Origin: Neisseria montereyensis
Lineage (GTDB): Bacteria > Pseudomonadota > Gammaproteobacteria > Burkholderiales > Neisseriaceae
Length of the DNA: 62,426 nucleotides
Direction: 5' to 3'
Assembly (NCBI RefSeq): GCF_024834045.1
Contig: NZ_JANUXW010000010.1
Coordinates: forward strand, 1-62,426
Position 1 is the stretch's first letter; each line of letters opens with the position of its first letter. The notes beneath the pieces are model-generated. The model made no database searches. It was not told the origin of the DNA and saw only the letters and a program-made list of their open reading frames with translations. Below are positions 29,122 through 38,985 of this stretch, piece after piece. Position numbers and translations under genes: made by a program.

Positions 29122-29700
29122 ATGAGTAAAAAAATCTTACTATTAGCCGGCGATTATGGCGAAGATTATGAAACGATGGTGCCGTTTCAATTTTTATTAG
29201 GGTTGGGTTACGAAGTCCATGCTGTTTGTCCGGATAAAAAATCGGGGGATAAAGTCGCCACGGCAATACATGATTTTGAAGGCGAACAAACCTATAGCGA
29301 AAAACGTGGTCATAATTTTGCACTAAACTATGATTTTTCAGCAGTACAAACGGACGATTATGTAGGTTTGGTGATTCCGGGCGGACGTGCGCCCGAATAT
29401 CTGCGCTTAAATCCGCGTGTGTTGGAAATCATCCGCGAATTTGACGCGGCGAAAAAACCAATTGCCGCCGTATGCCATGGCGCACAATTGCTTGCCGCTG
29501 CCGACGTATTGCGCGGCAAACGTTGCTCTGCTTACCCGGCCTGCTCGCCCGAAGTGCGTGCCGTTGGTGGCGAATACGCCGATATTGCTGTAACCGATGC
29601 CATTACCGACGGCCATTTGGTAACCGCTCCCGCTTGGCCCGCCCATCCTGCATGGCTGGCTCAGTTTGTGAAATTGTTGGGTGCGGAAATCCGTATCTGA
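29122..29700 (+). CDS. DJ-1/PfpI family protein
   Basis: This 192-residue cytoplasmic protein of the DJ-1/PfpI superfamily includes deglycase/glyoxalase-like proteins and proteases. The nucleophile elbow is AVCHGAQLL with C118-H119, and E14 (in DYGEDYE) is placed to interact with the cysteine. The [14 protein letters not shown] segment is typical. The ATG at 29122 follows GAGGAG and is preferred to an in-frame start at 29107. Substrate unknown. Confidence 0.9.
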   Translation: MSKKILLLAGDYGEDYETMVPFQFLLGLGYEVHAVCPDKKSGDKVATAIHDFEGEQTYSEKRGHNFALNYDFSAVQTDDYVGLVIPGGRAPEYLRLNPRVLEIIREFDAAKKPIAAVCHGAQLLAAADVLRGKRCSAYPACSPEVRAVGGEYADIAVTDAITDGHLVTAPAWPAHPAWLAQFVKLLGAEIRI

Positions 29701-29735
29701 CGTTTTTATTAGTATTGAGAGAAAAACCATTTTAG

Positions 29736-29861
29736 ATGAACCGTATTACATTTATTTTTGCCTTATTCTTCGCACTGGCACTAGCCGGTTGTGATGCCAA
29801 AGACACCTGTTTGGACCAGGGCGGGCATTACAATGAAACCACCAAGCAGTGCGAACAATAA
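29736..29861 (+). CDS. Small lipoprotein (41 residues)
   Basis: A 41-codon gene starts at the ATG 29736 and ends with TAA at 29859-29861. The first 18 residues form a lipoprotein signal peptide with the lipobox LALAGC. The 23-residue mature part has two further cysteines in a pattern [15 protein letters not shown], suggesting a disulfide. It lies between the DJ-1 gene and gcvH, 34 nt before the latter. It is too short for routine ORF calling. The function is unknown. Confidence 0.75.
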   Translation: MNRITFIFALFFALALAGCDAKDTCLDQGGHYNETTKQCEQ

Positions 29862-29895
29862 GGCAGCTTTACCTTTAACCAATGGAGAACAAACC

Positions 29896-30279
29896 ATGAG
29901 CAACATCCCTTCAGAACTGAAATACGTATCCAGCCACGAATGGCTGCGCCCCGAATCGGACGGCACGGTAACCGTCGGCATTACTCATCATGCACAAGAA
30001 TTGTTGGGTGATATTGTATTTATCGAATTACCGGAAGTCGGTGCCACTTTAGCCGCCGAAGATCAAGCCGGTGTTGTAGAGTCGGTTAAAGCCGCTTCCG
30101 ACGTATATGCACCGATTGCCGGTGAAGTGGTTGCGATTAACGAAGCATTGGTTGATGCGCCGGAAACCGCCAACAGCGAGCCTTATGAAGCAGGCTGGTT
30201 TTTCAAAATCAAACCGGCCAACGCTGCCGATTTGGATGGTTTGCTGACAGCGGAACAATACGCCGCCGAAATCGGCTAA
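29896..30279 (+). CDS. gcvH: Glycine cleavage system H protein
   Basis: This 127-residue lipoyl carrier shuttles the aminomethyl group between the P, T and L proteins of glycine cleavage. The lipoylated lysine is K65 in [11 protein letters not shown]. The N-terminus is [17 protein letters not shown], and the GWFFKIKP motif is near the C-terminus. The ATG at 29896 follows AATGGAGAAC. It shares the pathway with gcvT but is not adjacent to it. Confidence 0.97.
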   Translation: MSNIPSELKYVSSHEWLRPESDGTVTVGITHHAQELLGDIVFIELPEVGATLAAEDQAGVVESVKAASDVYAPIAGEVVAINEALVDAPETANSEPYEAGWFFKIKPANAADLDGLLTAEQYAAEIG

Positions 30280-30300
30280 TCGGTTATCCCATTATATTTA

Positions 30301-30334
30301 AGAGGCCGTCTGAAAGTTTTTAGACGGCCTCTTT
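30301..30334 (+). terminator. DUS inverted-repeat terminator of gcvH
   Basis: AGAGGCCGTCTGAAA and TTTAGACGGCCTCT form a stem (one unpaired position) followed by TTGC. It lies 22 nt after the stop codon. Confidence 0.8.
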
Positions 30335-30583
30335 GCTATTCTCTATTCGTTTAACCGCGATCATAAATATATAATGATAAATAACTTTTCAACGCAGCTA
30401 AGGTATCGTTACCAAGCAGTGAAATTGCTCATTTACTTACTCCGCATGCCATAAATGCTGACACATCGCCGCCTTTCATTTACAATTTATCGGTTTTTAG
30501 TTCTACGAAGCGTTAGGTTTCGGCCGTGCACGGCAATGTCGTTTGCCGTATATTTCAACGACCCTTCACCATAAGGAACCACA
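30335..30583. other. Leader region of nhaD
   Basis: Nothing coding is seen. TATAAT occurs near 30368 but without a clear -35 partner. Confidence 0.3.
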
Positions 30584-32002
30584 ATGCGACTCTCTGCCGC
30601 CCTACTCCCTCTGCTGCTTGCGCCGGTTCCGGCCATGGCAGCCTCGTTAGACGGTGCCACTTTAAGCCTTTTATGGGGCATCCCGTTTGTTTTAATCCTG
30701 CTTTCTATTGCCACCGGCCCGCTGCTGTTTGCACACACTTGGCACCACCACTTCGGCAAAATTACGGCTATTTGGACATTATTGTTTTTGATTCCGTTTG
30801 TGATGTTTTTTGGCTTTGGTGAAGCCGTTCATACCGTTGCCCATGCCCTGATTGCAGAATACATTCCGTTTATCATACTGCTGTTTGCGCTCTATACGAT
30901 TTCAGGCGGGATTCTGGTATGGGGCAACCTGCACGGCAGCCCCCGTATGAATACCATTATCTTGGCCATCGGTACCTTTTTAGCCTCTATCATGGGGACA
31001 ACCGGTGCCGCCATGCTGCTTATCCGCCCGATTCTGAAAGCCAACGATAACCGCAAGCATAAAGTACATGTGGTTGTTTTCTTTATTTTCTTAGTGGCCA
31101 ATATCGGCGGCGGCCTTACCCCGTTAGGCGATCCGCCATTATTCTTGGGCTTCTTAAAAGGTGTTGACTTCGGTTGGACGGTGCAGCATATGATGGTACC
31201 GGTATTACTCAGCGCTGCCATTTTGCTAACCGTGTTTTACTTTATCGACCGCCATTTCTTCTCAAAAGAAGACGAAATTATTGAAGACGACCCTTCTCAC
31301 GATAGCCCCCTGAAGATTTTCGGCAAATGGAATTTCTTACTCTTGGCCGGTGTCATCGCATCAGTATTAATGTCCGGTTTATGGAAACCCGATCATCCGG
31401 GCATTGAAATTTTAGGCACACACTATCTGCTGCCCAACTTACTGCGCGATATCCTACTTTTGGTTTTTGCTTTGATTTCTTTAGCCATTACGCCCAAACA
31501 GGTTCGTGCCGGTAATGAATTCAACTGGGATCCGATTCTGGAAGTGGGCAAACTGTTTTTAGGTATTTTCATTACCATCAGCCCCGTTATTGCGATTTTA
31601 CAGGCAGGCGAAGCCGGTGCTTTCTCAGCTCTGATCGCATTAGTACACGACGGTGCCGGTGAGCCGATTAATGCCATGTATTTCTGGATGACCGGTATCC
31701 TATCCGCCTTCTTAGATAATGCCCCGACTTATTTGGTATTCTTCAATATGGCAGGCGGCGATGCCCAAGCGCTCATGACCGGCCATTTGTTCCACACCTT
31801 ACTGGCCGTGTCTATGGGTTCGGTGTTTATGGGTGCTTTAAGCTATATCGGTAATGCGCCGAACTTTATGGTGAAAGCCATTGCCGAACAACGTAAAGTA
31901 CCGATGCCGAGCTTCTTCGGTTATATGGCTTGGTCATTTGGTATTTTGGTGCCGTTATTCATCATTCATACCTTTATTTTCTTTATTTGGCAGTTATTCT
32001 GA
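30584..32002 (+). CDS. nhaD: NhaD-type Na+/H+ antiporter
   Basis: This 472-residue polytopic inner-membrane protein of the ion transporter superfamily probably exchanges Na+ or Li+ for protons. About 12 hydrophobic segments are visible. Family motifs include MGTTGAAMLLIRPIL, NIGGGLTPLGDPPLFLGFLKG and LDNAPTYLVFFNMAGG, which contain conserved ion-binding Thr/Asp positions. It starts MRLSAALLPLL after AAGGAACC, possibly with a cleaved N-terminal signal as in other NhaD proteins. It is monocistronic. Confidence 0.92.
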   Translation: MRLSAALLPLLLAPVPAMAASLDGATLSLLWGIPFVLILLSIATGPLLFAHTWHHHFGKITAIWTLLFLIPFVMFFGFGEAVHTVAHALIAEYIPFIILLFALYTISGGILVWGNLHGSPRMNTIILAIGTFLASIMGTTGAAMLLIRPILKANDNRKHKVHVVVFFIFLVANIGGGLTPLGDPPLFLGFLKGVDFGWTVQHMMVPVLLSAAILLTVFYFIDRHFFSKEDEIIEDDPSHDSPLKIFGKWNFLLLAGVIASVLMSGLWKPDHPGIEILGTHYLLPNLLRDILLLVFALISLAITPKQVRAGNEFNWDPILEVGKLFLGIFITISPVIAILQAGEAGAFSALIALVHDGAGEPINAMYFWMTGILSAFLDNAPTYLVFFNMAGGDAQALMTGHLFHTLLAVSMGSVFMGALSYIGNAPNFMVKAIAEQRKVPMPSFFGYMAWSFGILVPLFIIHTFIFFIWQLF

Positions 32003-32022
32003 TCTAATATGCATCCTCAATA

Positions 32023-32058
32023 AAAAGGCCGTCTGAAAATATTTCAGACGGCCTTTTA
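32023..32058. terminator. Bidirectional DUS terminator between nhaD and truA
   Basis: AAAAGGCCGTCTGAAAATATTTCAGACGGCCTTTT is nearly a perfect palindrome between convergent genes. Confidence 0.88.
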
Positions 32059-32068
32059 AATATTAACC

Positions 32069-32887
32069 TCACCACAACCATGACGGAACAGGCGGCGTTG
32101 CCACCCCCCACTCCGGCGGATAATCCACACCGGTTAGATACAGACCATCCGGCATGAGTGTCGGCGGTGCATATTGCCGGTTGCGTGCGGCCATCAGTTC
32201 GGCAAATCCTTCTACGCTTAAACGGTCGCTGCCCACATACACCAGCGCGCCCATAATATTGCGTACCATATGATGAAGAAAGGCGTTGCCGTGAAGATCA
32301 AGCGTCATAAGCTCAGGCGTTCCGTTTAATTCGGCACTGTAAATTGTTTTAACCGGTGATTTAGCCTGACATTCGGAAGCTCTGAAACTTGAGAAATCGT
32401 GCCGCCCGATTAACAAAGCCGCCGCCTGCCGCATTTTTTCCATATCCAAGCCGTAATGCACCCAACCCGCTTTGCCTGCCAACAAGGGATGACGAACCGC
32501 CGATGAAGTCAATACATAACGGTAGCGGCGGCCATAAGCATCAAAACGGGCATGAAAACGCGGCGCAACCGTTTGGGCATGCCATACTGCCACTTCCGGT
32601 GGTAAAAATGCATTCACGCCCCTTATCCACGCCTGCGCCGGACGTTTTACCGTAGTATCGAAATGAACCACTTGCGCCGTCGCATGTACACCCGCATCGG
32701 TTCGCCCTGCCACAATGGTATGAATCGGCTCGCCTGCTATTTGTGTTAAGGCGGATTCCAGCGTTGCCTGCACGGTAACAGCATCTGCCTGCTTCTGCCA
32801 ACCGTGAAAACCGCTGCCGTCGTAAGACAATATCAATGCCCAACGTTGCTGCGGTGAGTCGTTATCGGCAGATATATCGGAAAGCAT
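32069..32887 (-). CDS. truA: tRNA pseudouridine(38-40) synthase TruA
   Basis: This 272-residue enzyme makes pseudouridine at positions 38-40 of the tRNA anticodon arm. The catalytic aspartate is D64 in [18 protein letters not shown]. The [15 protein letters not shown]-terminus and the C-terminal [10 protein letters not shown] motif are standard. The frame continues six codons upstream only with a TTG start (32905), so the ATG at 32887 is preferred. It faces nhaD. Confidence 0.96.
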   Translation of the reverse strand: MLSDISADNDSPQQRWALILSYDGSGFHGWQKQADAVTVQATLESALTQIAGEPIHTIVAGRTDAGVHATAQVVHFDTTVKRPAQAWIRGVNAFLPPEVAVWHAQTVAPRFHARFDAYGRRYRYVLTSSAVRHPLLAGKAGWVHYGLDMEKMRQAAALLIGRHDFSSFRASECQAKSPVKTIYSAELNGTPELMTLDLHGNAFLHHMVRNIMGALVYVGSDRLSVEGFAELMAARNRQYAPPTLMPDGLYLTGVDYPPEWGVATPPVPSWLW

Positions 32888-33202
32888 AAAACCCCAATCA
32901 TTCAATCATAACCAATCGGCCATCATCTGCCGACGTAAATAGGCAATTATATCGCTAAACAACTAAAACAGATAAAAGGCCGTCTGAAACCACGAGCCCG
33001 CCACTCATCCCCTATATGACACCACAACAATATGCACATAAAATAACCTTTATTTATAAAAACATACGATTAAAATACATTCTCTCCCCATGATAAAGCC
33101 ACGTTTTGACAAACTTTAACCATTTCTCTAATATCCAACCACCTAACGGCATTTAGCCGCTGTTTTTTATTTTTACTGCTTTATCCTTAGAAAGAAGAAA
33201 TT
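32888..33202. other. Divergent gap between truA and gltS
   Basis: This 315-nt gap holds a single AG-DUS (near 32977) and the candidate gltS promoter. No gene is seen. Confidence 0.5.
33106..33134 (+). promoter_or_regulatory. Candidate sigma-70 promoter of gltS
   Basis: A perfect -35 TTGACA (33106-33111) is followed after 17 nt by TAATAT (33129-33134). The predicted start is about 60 nt before the ATG at 33203. Confidence 0.5.
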
Positions 33203-34444
33203 ATGGAATGGGTCTTTAACAGTTATTACACCCTGATTGCCGCAGCAATAGTCTTATTGGTAGGCAAGCTGCTGGTGAATAAAATCAAGTTCTTGCAGAA
33301 CTTCAACATCCCCGAGCCGGTAGCCGGCGGATTGGTTGCCGCCGTTATACTGTATGCCCTGCATGCGGCTTACGGGGTGGTCTTTACATTTGAAAAGCCG
33401 TTGCAAGATACCTTTATGTTGATTTTCTTTATCTCTATTGGCTTGAGTGCCGACTTTTCACGGTTAAAAGCCGGTGGGGTGCCGTTGGTTTTATTTACCG
33501 CCATTGTCAGCTTCTTTATCTTTATCCAAGATGCTGTCGGCGTAGGTATTGCGACTGCCTTGGGTGAAAACCCCTTAATCGGCCTGATAACCGGTTCGGT
33601 CACCCTTACCGGCGGTCATGGCACGGCCGGTGCATGGGGGCCGATTTTCGAACAGGAATACGGTTTGACCGGCGCCACCGGTTTAGGCATCGCCAGCGCC
33701 ACCTTCGGCTTGGTTGCCGGCGGTTTGATTGGCGGCCCCGTTGCCCGTCGTTTGATTAACAGAATGGGGCTCAAGCCTTTAGACGCAGAAGCAATAAAAG
33801 CACAAGCGGCCGGTTATAGTGATGACAGTCCGGAAAAAAGTGCAGGCGACGTATTCGAGCATCCCGAACAAACCCGCCTGATTACCGCTCACTCAGCCGT
33901 TGAAACCATCGCCATGTTTGCCGCATGTTTGGCCTTTGCCGAAATCATGGACGGTATCGACGAAGAATATTTATTCAATCTGCCTAAATTCGTATGGGCA
34001 TTGGGTGGCGGCGTAATTCTGCGCAATATTCTAACATTCGTATTCAAATTCAATATGTTCGATCGTGCTATCGATGTATTCGGCAATGCTTCGCTGTCGA
34101 TATTTTTGGCGATAGCACTATTGAGCCTGAAATTGTGGGATCTTGCCGGTTTGGCAGGCCCTGTTACCATTATTCTTATCGCACAAGTTGTAGTGATGGT
34201 GCTTTATGCAACCTTTGTGACTTATGTATTGATGGGTCGCGATTACGACGCTGCCGTACTCGCCGGCGGTCATTGCGGCTTTGGTATGGGTGCGACACCT
34301 ACGGCTATTGCCAATATGCAATCGGTCACCGAACGCTTCGGCCCTTCGCATAAAGCCTTCTTAATTGTACCGATGGTCGGCGCGTTTTTCGTTGACATCG
34401 TTAATGCGACCATCCTCTCCGTTTTTGTAAATTTCATCCAATAA
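33203..34444 (+). CDS. gltS: Sodium/glutamate symporter
   Basis: This 413-residue inner-membrane protein of the GltS (ESS) family imports glutamate with Na+. It has about 10 to 12 hydrophobic segments arranged in two halves. Each half has a re-entrant Gly-rich motif: TGSVTLTGGHGTAGAWGP in the first and GHCGFGMGATPTAIANMQ in the second. The ribosome binding site is AGAAAGAAG. It ends with its own terminator. Confidence 0.96.
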   Translation: MEWVFNSYYTLIAAAIVLLVGKLLVNKIKFLQNFNIPEPVAGGLVAAVILYALHAAYGVVFTFEKPLQDTFMLIFFISIGLSADFSRLKAGGVPLVLFTAIVSFFIFIQDAVGVGIATALGENPLIGLITGSVTLTGGHGTAGAWGPIFEQEYGLTGATGLGIASATFGLVAGGLIGGPVARRLINRMGLKPLDAEAIKAQAAGYSDDSPEKSAGDVFEHPEQTRLITAHSAVETIAMFAACLAFAEIMDGIDEEYLFNLPKFVWALGGGVILRNILTFVFKFNMFDRAIDVFGNASLSIFLAIALLSLKLWDLAGLAGPVTIILIAQVVVMVLYATFVTYVLMGRDYDAAVLAGGHCGFGMGATPTAIANMQSVTERFGPSHKAFLIVPMVGAFFVDIVNATILSVFVNFIQ

Positions 34445-34459
34445 AATGCAAGCAAAATA

Positions 34460-34498
34460 AAAAGCACCGGCAATATATTAACTGTTGCCGGTGCTTTT
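34460..34498 (+). terminator. Intrinsic terminator of gltS
   Basis: AAAGCACCGGCAA pairs with TTGCCGGTGCTTTT around a short loop. This is a non-DUS hairpin with a T-run. Confidence 0.88.
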
Positions 34499-34504
34499 GT
34501 TATG

Positions 34505-34516
34505 ATGCCGTCTGAA
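34505..34516 (+). repeat. AT-dialect DNA uptake sequence
   Basis: ATGCCGTCTGAA, the meningococcal/gonococcal (AT) form of the DUS, occurs singly here, whereas nearly all other copies in the window begin with AG. Confidence 0.9.
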
Positions 34517-34542
34517 AACCATTCCTCCCCATAAGGACGACG

Positions 34543-35577
34543 ATGTATAAAAAACTACTCACTTTATCTATTGTAGCCGCCTCACTCTCACTGGCGGCCT
34601 GTAGTGAAGACACACCCCAACAAACCACACCCGAACTGGCTTGTACCAATCCGGCCGTTGCCCAAAATATCCGCACCAATATTCAGGAAATCATCAAACA
34701 GGAAGCCGAATCCTTTGCCCGCAACGACAGCCGCCAGTTTATCGATGCCGACAAAATAATTGCCGCCGCCACCCAATTGGAAATCTCACTGGATAACGCC
34801 GCCCAAGACACCCAAAACGGCAGCCCGATTTGCAGTGCCGATTTAACCATCAAAATTCCAAATAATATTCTTGCCGCGGCCGAAACCAACAGTCCGTTGA
34901 TTTACGGCAGCGACAAAACCATCGGCCAATTGGTACAGGAGCGCATTCGAGGCAGCAATCTGAACTACAATCAAGGTGCATTCACGCAAAAAATCAGCTA
35001 TACGCCCGAAATTTCCACAGATACCGCTGCTGTGGATTATGAAGACAATACCGTAACCGTGATGGCGCAAAACATTAGCTCCGCCTTACTGCCTTATGGC
35101 GTGAAAAGCATCCTTCTTATCGACGGCAAGGCCGTGAAACGGGAAGACGCGCTCAATATGGATAAAGAAGCTTATGATGATCCGCCGCCCGCCGATCCCG
35201 AAGATATTTTAGAAAACAATGCCGCCAGCAGTATATTCGGCGATGAAACCGCCAATGCCGTTTCCGCCCCCGAAATATTAAGCCCCGAACCTCAACGCAA
35301 TGAAATTACGTTTTCCGCCAACGAATTGGAACAGGCACAAAGCAATAATCAGGCGGCCAACAACGAAATCAACCGGGTATGGCGTAGCATTGATCAAAAT
35401 GTTCAAAAGGAACTGCTCACCGAGCAACGCAACTGGATTCAAAGCAAAGACAATAATTGCCGCCAAGCCGCCGCCCAAGCCGACAGCGGCTTACAGGCAG
35501 AATATTTACGCCTCCAGTGTGATACCCGCATGACCCGCGAACGCAGCCAATATTTACGCGGCTATACCATTAACTGA
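34543..35577 (+). CDS. Lipoprotein with a C-terminal LprI/DUF1311-like domain
   Basis: This 344-residue lipoprotein has a lipobox ending at C20 (SLSLAAC). Residues 21-250 form an N-terminal region with no recognised family, ending in an acidic Pro-rich linker (about 210-245). The last 85 residues match the DUF1311/lysozyme-inhibitor LprI pattern: INRVWRSIDQNVQKELLTEQ, then RNWIQSKDNNCRQAA, then CDTRMTRERSQYLRG. LprI-type domains have been reported to inhibit lysozyme in Mycobacterium. Similar proteins are common in Neisseria, but activity here is inferred. Confidence 0.82.
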   Translation: MYKKLLTLSIVAASLSLAACSEDTPQQTTPELACTNPAVAQNIRTNIQEIIKQEAESFARNDSRQFIDADKIIAAATQLEISLDNAAQDTQNGSPICSADLTIKIPNNILAAAETNSPLIYGSDKTIGQLVQERIRGSNLNYNQGAFTQKISYTPEISTDTAAVDYEDNTVTVMAQNISSALLPYGVKSILLIDGKAVKREDALNMDKEAYDDPPPADPEDILENNAASSIFGDETANAVSAPEILSPEPQRNEITFSANELEQAQSNNQAANNEINRVWRSIDQNVQKELLTEQRNWIQSKDNNCRQAAAQADSGLQAEYLRLQCDTRMTRERSQYLRGYTIN

Positions 35578-35602
35578 TTTATCACGCCGTTTGTTAAGAA
35601 GC

Positions 35603-35631
35603 TAGGCCGTCTGAAAAGTTTCAGACGGCTC
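35603..35631 (+). terminator. DUS inverted-repeat terminator after the LprI-like gene
   Basis: AGGCCGTCTGAAA (from 35604) pairs with TTTCAGACGGCT around a 1-3 nt loop, about 25 nt after the stop codon. Confidence 0.8.
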
Positions 35632-35742
35632 ATCTTATATATTATCCGCCCCATCCTACTTTTATCATCCACACATCGGCAGACATACCGAAAAAACGCT
35701 AAAATACACCTTTCCCATTTTCCCCGATACGGACGCCATCCG

Positions 35743-37545
35743 ATGCCCCCATCCGCCCACCAGATTCTGCATGATGTTTTCGGCTATCCCGAGTTTCGCG
35801 GCAGCCAAGCCGAAATTGTGGAAACACTGGCAGGCGGTAACAGCCTATTGGTATTGATGCCGACCGGCGGCGGCAAATCACTCTGCTATCAGATTCCCGC
35901 CCTAATGCGCGAAGGTGTGGCCATCGTCGTATCGCCACTGATTGCCTTAATGAACGATCAGGTTGCCGCGCTCCATGCCGCCGGCGTGCCCGCCGCATGC
36001 GTACATAGCAGTACCACGCCGGACGAAGCCAGACAAATTGCCGACGATATTCAAACAGGCCGTCTGAAACTGCTTTATGTCGCGCCGGAACGTTTGGTTA
36101 CCGAACGCTTCCTGCGTTTTCTCGACCAACATACTTTAAGCCTGTTTGCCATCGACGAAGCCCATTGCGTGAGCCAGTGGGGGCACGATTTCCGCCCGGA
36201 ATACCAACAGCTCGGCATTCTTGCCGACCGCTATCCGAATGTGCCCCGCATCGCGCTCACCGCTACCGCCGATGCCGCCACCCGCGCCGATATCAAGCAC
36301 CATTTACGCTTGGAAGATGCTGCCGAATTTGTGGCCGGTTTCGACCGCCCCAATATCTATTACCAAGTGATTGAAAAAAACAACGGTAAAAAGCAGCTAC
36401 TTGATTTCATTATGAAACAGATGGCCGGACAAAGCGGCATCGTTTATTGCCTAAGCCGTAAAAAAGTAGAAGATACCGCCCGCTTTTTATGCGAACACGG
36501 TTTGGATGCCATTCCCTATCATGCCGGCCTAAGTATGGACATTCGTGAAGCCAATCAGCAACGTTTCACCCGTGAAGACGGCGTAATTGTTGTCGCCACC
36601 GTGGCGTTCGGCATGGGTATCGACAAGCCCGATGTGCGTTTTGTCGCCCACCTTGATATGCCGCAAAGCGTCGAACATTTTTATCAGGAATCCGGCCGGG
36701 CCGGACGCGACGGCCTACCCGCCGCCAGTTGGCTATGTTACGGCCTGAACGATTGGGTATTACTACGCGAGCGCATTCAAACCGGCAATAGCGACGAAGC
36801 GCAAAAACAGGTTGAGCTGCAAAAACTCGATGCCATGCTGGCCGTTTGCGAAACCGCCGAATGCCGCCGCGTGTTGCTGCTCAAACATTTCGGTGAAGAC
36901 AGCGAACCCTGCGGCCATTGCGACAACTGCCTGCACCCCCCTACCCGTTTTGACGGCACCATTCCGGTACAAAAACTTTTAAGCTGCGTTTACCGCGTCG
37001 GCCAACAATTTGCCACCGGCTATGTGATTAATGTACTCAAAGGCAAAAACGACGATTGGATTATCCGCAACGGTCACCACCGTTTATCCACTTTCGGTAT
37101 CGGCGATAATTTTACCGACAAAGAATGGCGCGGGATTGTCCGCCAATGTATCAGCCTCGGCTATCTGACCGTTAATCCGCTGCTGCACCAATCGCTACAA
37201 CTCACCGAAGCGGCTAAAAAAGTGCTCAAAGGTGATGCCCAAGTTTGGCTGCGGCCACTCAAACGCGACAAAGCCGCCACCCAAAAACCCAAAGAAGAAT
37301 GGCTGCGCACCGAACGCGAAGAGCGCATCTGGCAGGCCTTGCGGCGCTGGCGCAAACAACGTGCCGACGATAATAACGTGCCCGCTTATGTGATTTTCGG
37401 CGACCGCACACTCAGGGCGATTGTAGAAAATATGCCGCACAACCATGCCGACTTACACCATATTTACGGTATGGGCGAAGCTAAAATCCAGCAATTCGGT
37501 GACGAAGTCTTAGAAATTTGTGCCGAGTTTGCAGAAGATGTTTAA
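35743..37545 (+). CDS. recQ: ATP-dependent DNA helicase RecQ (single HRDC domain)
   Basis: This 600-residue 3'-5' DNA helicase acts in recombination and repair. Walker A is [11 protein letters not shown], motif II is the DEAH box ([18 protein letters not shown]), and the superfamily 2 motif VI is ESGRAGRDG. The RQC zinc site is formed by the Cys cluster C-ETAEC...PCGHCDNC. One HRDC domain ends the protein (about 520-600). Gonococcal and meningococcal RecQ carry three HRDC domains, so this is the short, typical bacterial form. A DUS lies inside the gene near 36058. Confidence 0.96.
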   Translation: MPPSAHQILHDVFGYPEFRGSQAEIVETLAGGNSLLVLMPTGGGKSLCYQIPALMREGVAIVVSPLIALMNDQVAALHAAGVPAACVHSSTTPDEARQIADDIQTGRLKLLYVAPERLVTERFLRFLDQHTLSLFAIDEAHCVSQWGHDFRPEYQQLGILADRYPNVPRIALTATADAATRADIKHHLRLEDAAEFVAGFDRPNIYYQVIEKNNGKKQLLDFIMKQMAGQSGIVYCLSRKKVEDTARFLCEHGLDAIPYHAGLSMDIREANQQRFTREDGVIVVATVAFGMGIDKPDVRFVAHLDMPQSVEHFYQESGRAGRDGLPAASWLCYGLNDWVLLRERIQTGNSDEAQKQVELQKLDAMLAVCETAECRRVLLLKHFGEDSEPCGHCDNCLHPPTRFDGTIPVQKLLSCVYRVGQQFATGYVINVLKGKNDDWIIRNGHHRLSTFGIGDNFTDKEWRGIVRQCISLGYLTVNPLLHQSLQLTEAAKKVLKGDAQVWLRPLKRDKAATQKPKEEWLRTEREERIWQALRRWRKQRADDNNVPAYVIFGDRTLRAIVENMPHNHADLHHIYGMGEAKIQQFGDEVLEICAEFAEDV

Positions 37546-37661
37546 ACACGGTTATCAGGCCGTCTGAAAACAAAAAACTTCTTTCTCAAGCAAAAACAAA
37601 CCGCAGCGGCAATCCATACCGATACGGTTTATTTTTTTAGATAGATTGGCTATTTCAGCCG

Positions 37662-38984
37662 TTATTCAGAGGCAATCGGATAAACAAATACTTTGGAACG
37701 GCGTTTGCTTTCCCAATATTCATTCAGCCTGCTTTCAGGCAATTCCTCAGGGGAGGCCGTCTGAAAACCACGTTCGATAAACCATTCCCCCGTATGCGTG
37801 GATAAAGCAAACAGGCGGCGGATATGGCGTTGGCGCGCCTGATGAATCAAGTGTTCGAGCAGGCGCTCGCCGTAGCCGCTATCCCGTGCTTCGGGCAATA
37901 CCACCAAACAGGCCAATTCCCCCGCATCGCTATTGGGAAAGGTTTTCAGGGCGACACAACCGTAAATCTGATTATCGTGTTCCAATACCGAAAATTCACT
38001 GATATGGTTTTCCAAATATTCCCGACTGCGGCGCAATAGCACACCCTGTTCTTCAAGCGGGCGTATCAGATTGGTAATTTCCGGAATATCACCGATTTGC
38101 GCTTCACGGATATTCATAAACGCATCCAGCGCAATAGAAGTACCCACCCCATGACGGGTGAACAATTCCGCAATCAGGCCACCGTTTTTACGGCCGCTGA
38201 GAATCTGAGTGCGCTCAATACCGCTTTCCACCGCATTCACCGCCGATTTCAGCAATCTTCGTTGATCGGGGGAAACCGTTTGATTATCGAGCAGGGTGCG
38301 GGCTTCTTGTGCCGAAAGATTACTCAACACTCCACCATCCGCATCCATAATGCCTTCTTCTTCAATCAGATAAATCAGCTTTTCTGCTTGTAGCGCAATG
38401 GCGGCGGCTTCGGCAATATCGCCCATACTTAAATTGAATGTTTTGCCGCTGAGTGAATGGCCAATCGGGCTGATCAACACCAATGCTCCGTCATTCAGAC
38501 GGCTACAAATACTTTCGGCATCGACTTTGCGCACAATACCGGTGTGGCACATGTCAATTCCATCTATCACACCGAGCGGACGGGCGGAAACAAAATTGCC
38601 GCCGGCGATACTCAACGGGCGGCTACGGAAAGGCGTATGGACAATCCCGGTCAGCAAGGCTGCTTCGATATCGCTGCGAATCATGCCGCAGGCCTGCTTC
38701 ACATGAATTAAAGCATCATCGTCGGTAATACGGCGGCCATTATGATATTCCGGCAAACGGCCGGCAACGGTATCTAAAGCATTAATTTGCGTACGCGAAC
38801 CATGAACGACCACCAAACGTATCCCCAAGCCGGCAATCAGATTCAGATCGGCAGCCAGAGTTCGGAGTGTTTCACCGGAAAGCAGGCTATCGGCCACGCC
38901 GACAACCAACGTTTTACCGCGCAAATATTGAATATAAGGCGCGGCTTCCCGAAAATCACGGATAAAATCGACAACATTAGCCAT
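37662..38984 (-). CDS. argA: N-acetylglutamate synthase (amino-acid N-acetyltransferase)
   Basis: This 440-residue enzyme catalyses the first step of arginine synthesis, acetylating glutamate with acetyl-CoA. Residues 1-290 form an amino-acid-kinase-like domain that binds arginine for feedback control (LVVVHGSRTQINALD). Residues 300-440 form a GNAT domain (ACLVVLPEARDSGYGERLLEHL). Length is normal. It lies one base from the zinc-ribbon gene upstream and contains a DUS near 37755. Confidence 0.96.
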   Translation of the reverse strand: MANVVDFIRDFREAAPYIQYLRGKTLVVGVADSLLSGETLRTLAADLNLIAGLGIRLVVVHGSRTQINALDTVAGRLPEYHNGRRITDDDALIHVKQACGMIRSDIEAALLTGIVHTPFRSRPLSIAGGNFVSARPLGVIDGIDMCHTGIVRKVDAESICSRLNDGALVLISPIGHSLSGKTFNLSMGDIAEAAAIALQAEKLIYLIEEEGIMDADGGVLSNLSAQEARTLLDNQTVSPDQRRLLKSAVNAVESGIERTQILSGRKNGGLIAELFTRHGVGTSIALDAFMNIREAQIGDIPEITNLIRPLEEQGVLLRRSREYLENHISEFSVLEHDNQIYGCVALKTFPNSDAGELACLVVLPEARDSGYGERLLEHLIHQARQRHIRRLFALSTHTGEWFIERGFQTASPEELPESRLNEYWESKRRSKVFVYPIASE

Positions 38985-38985
38985 A

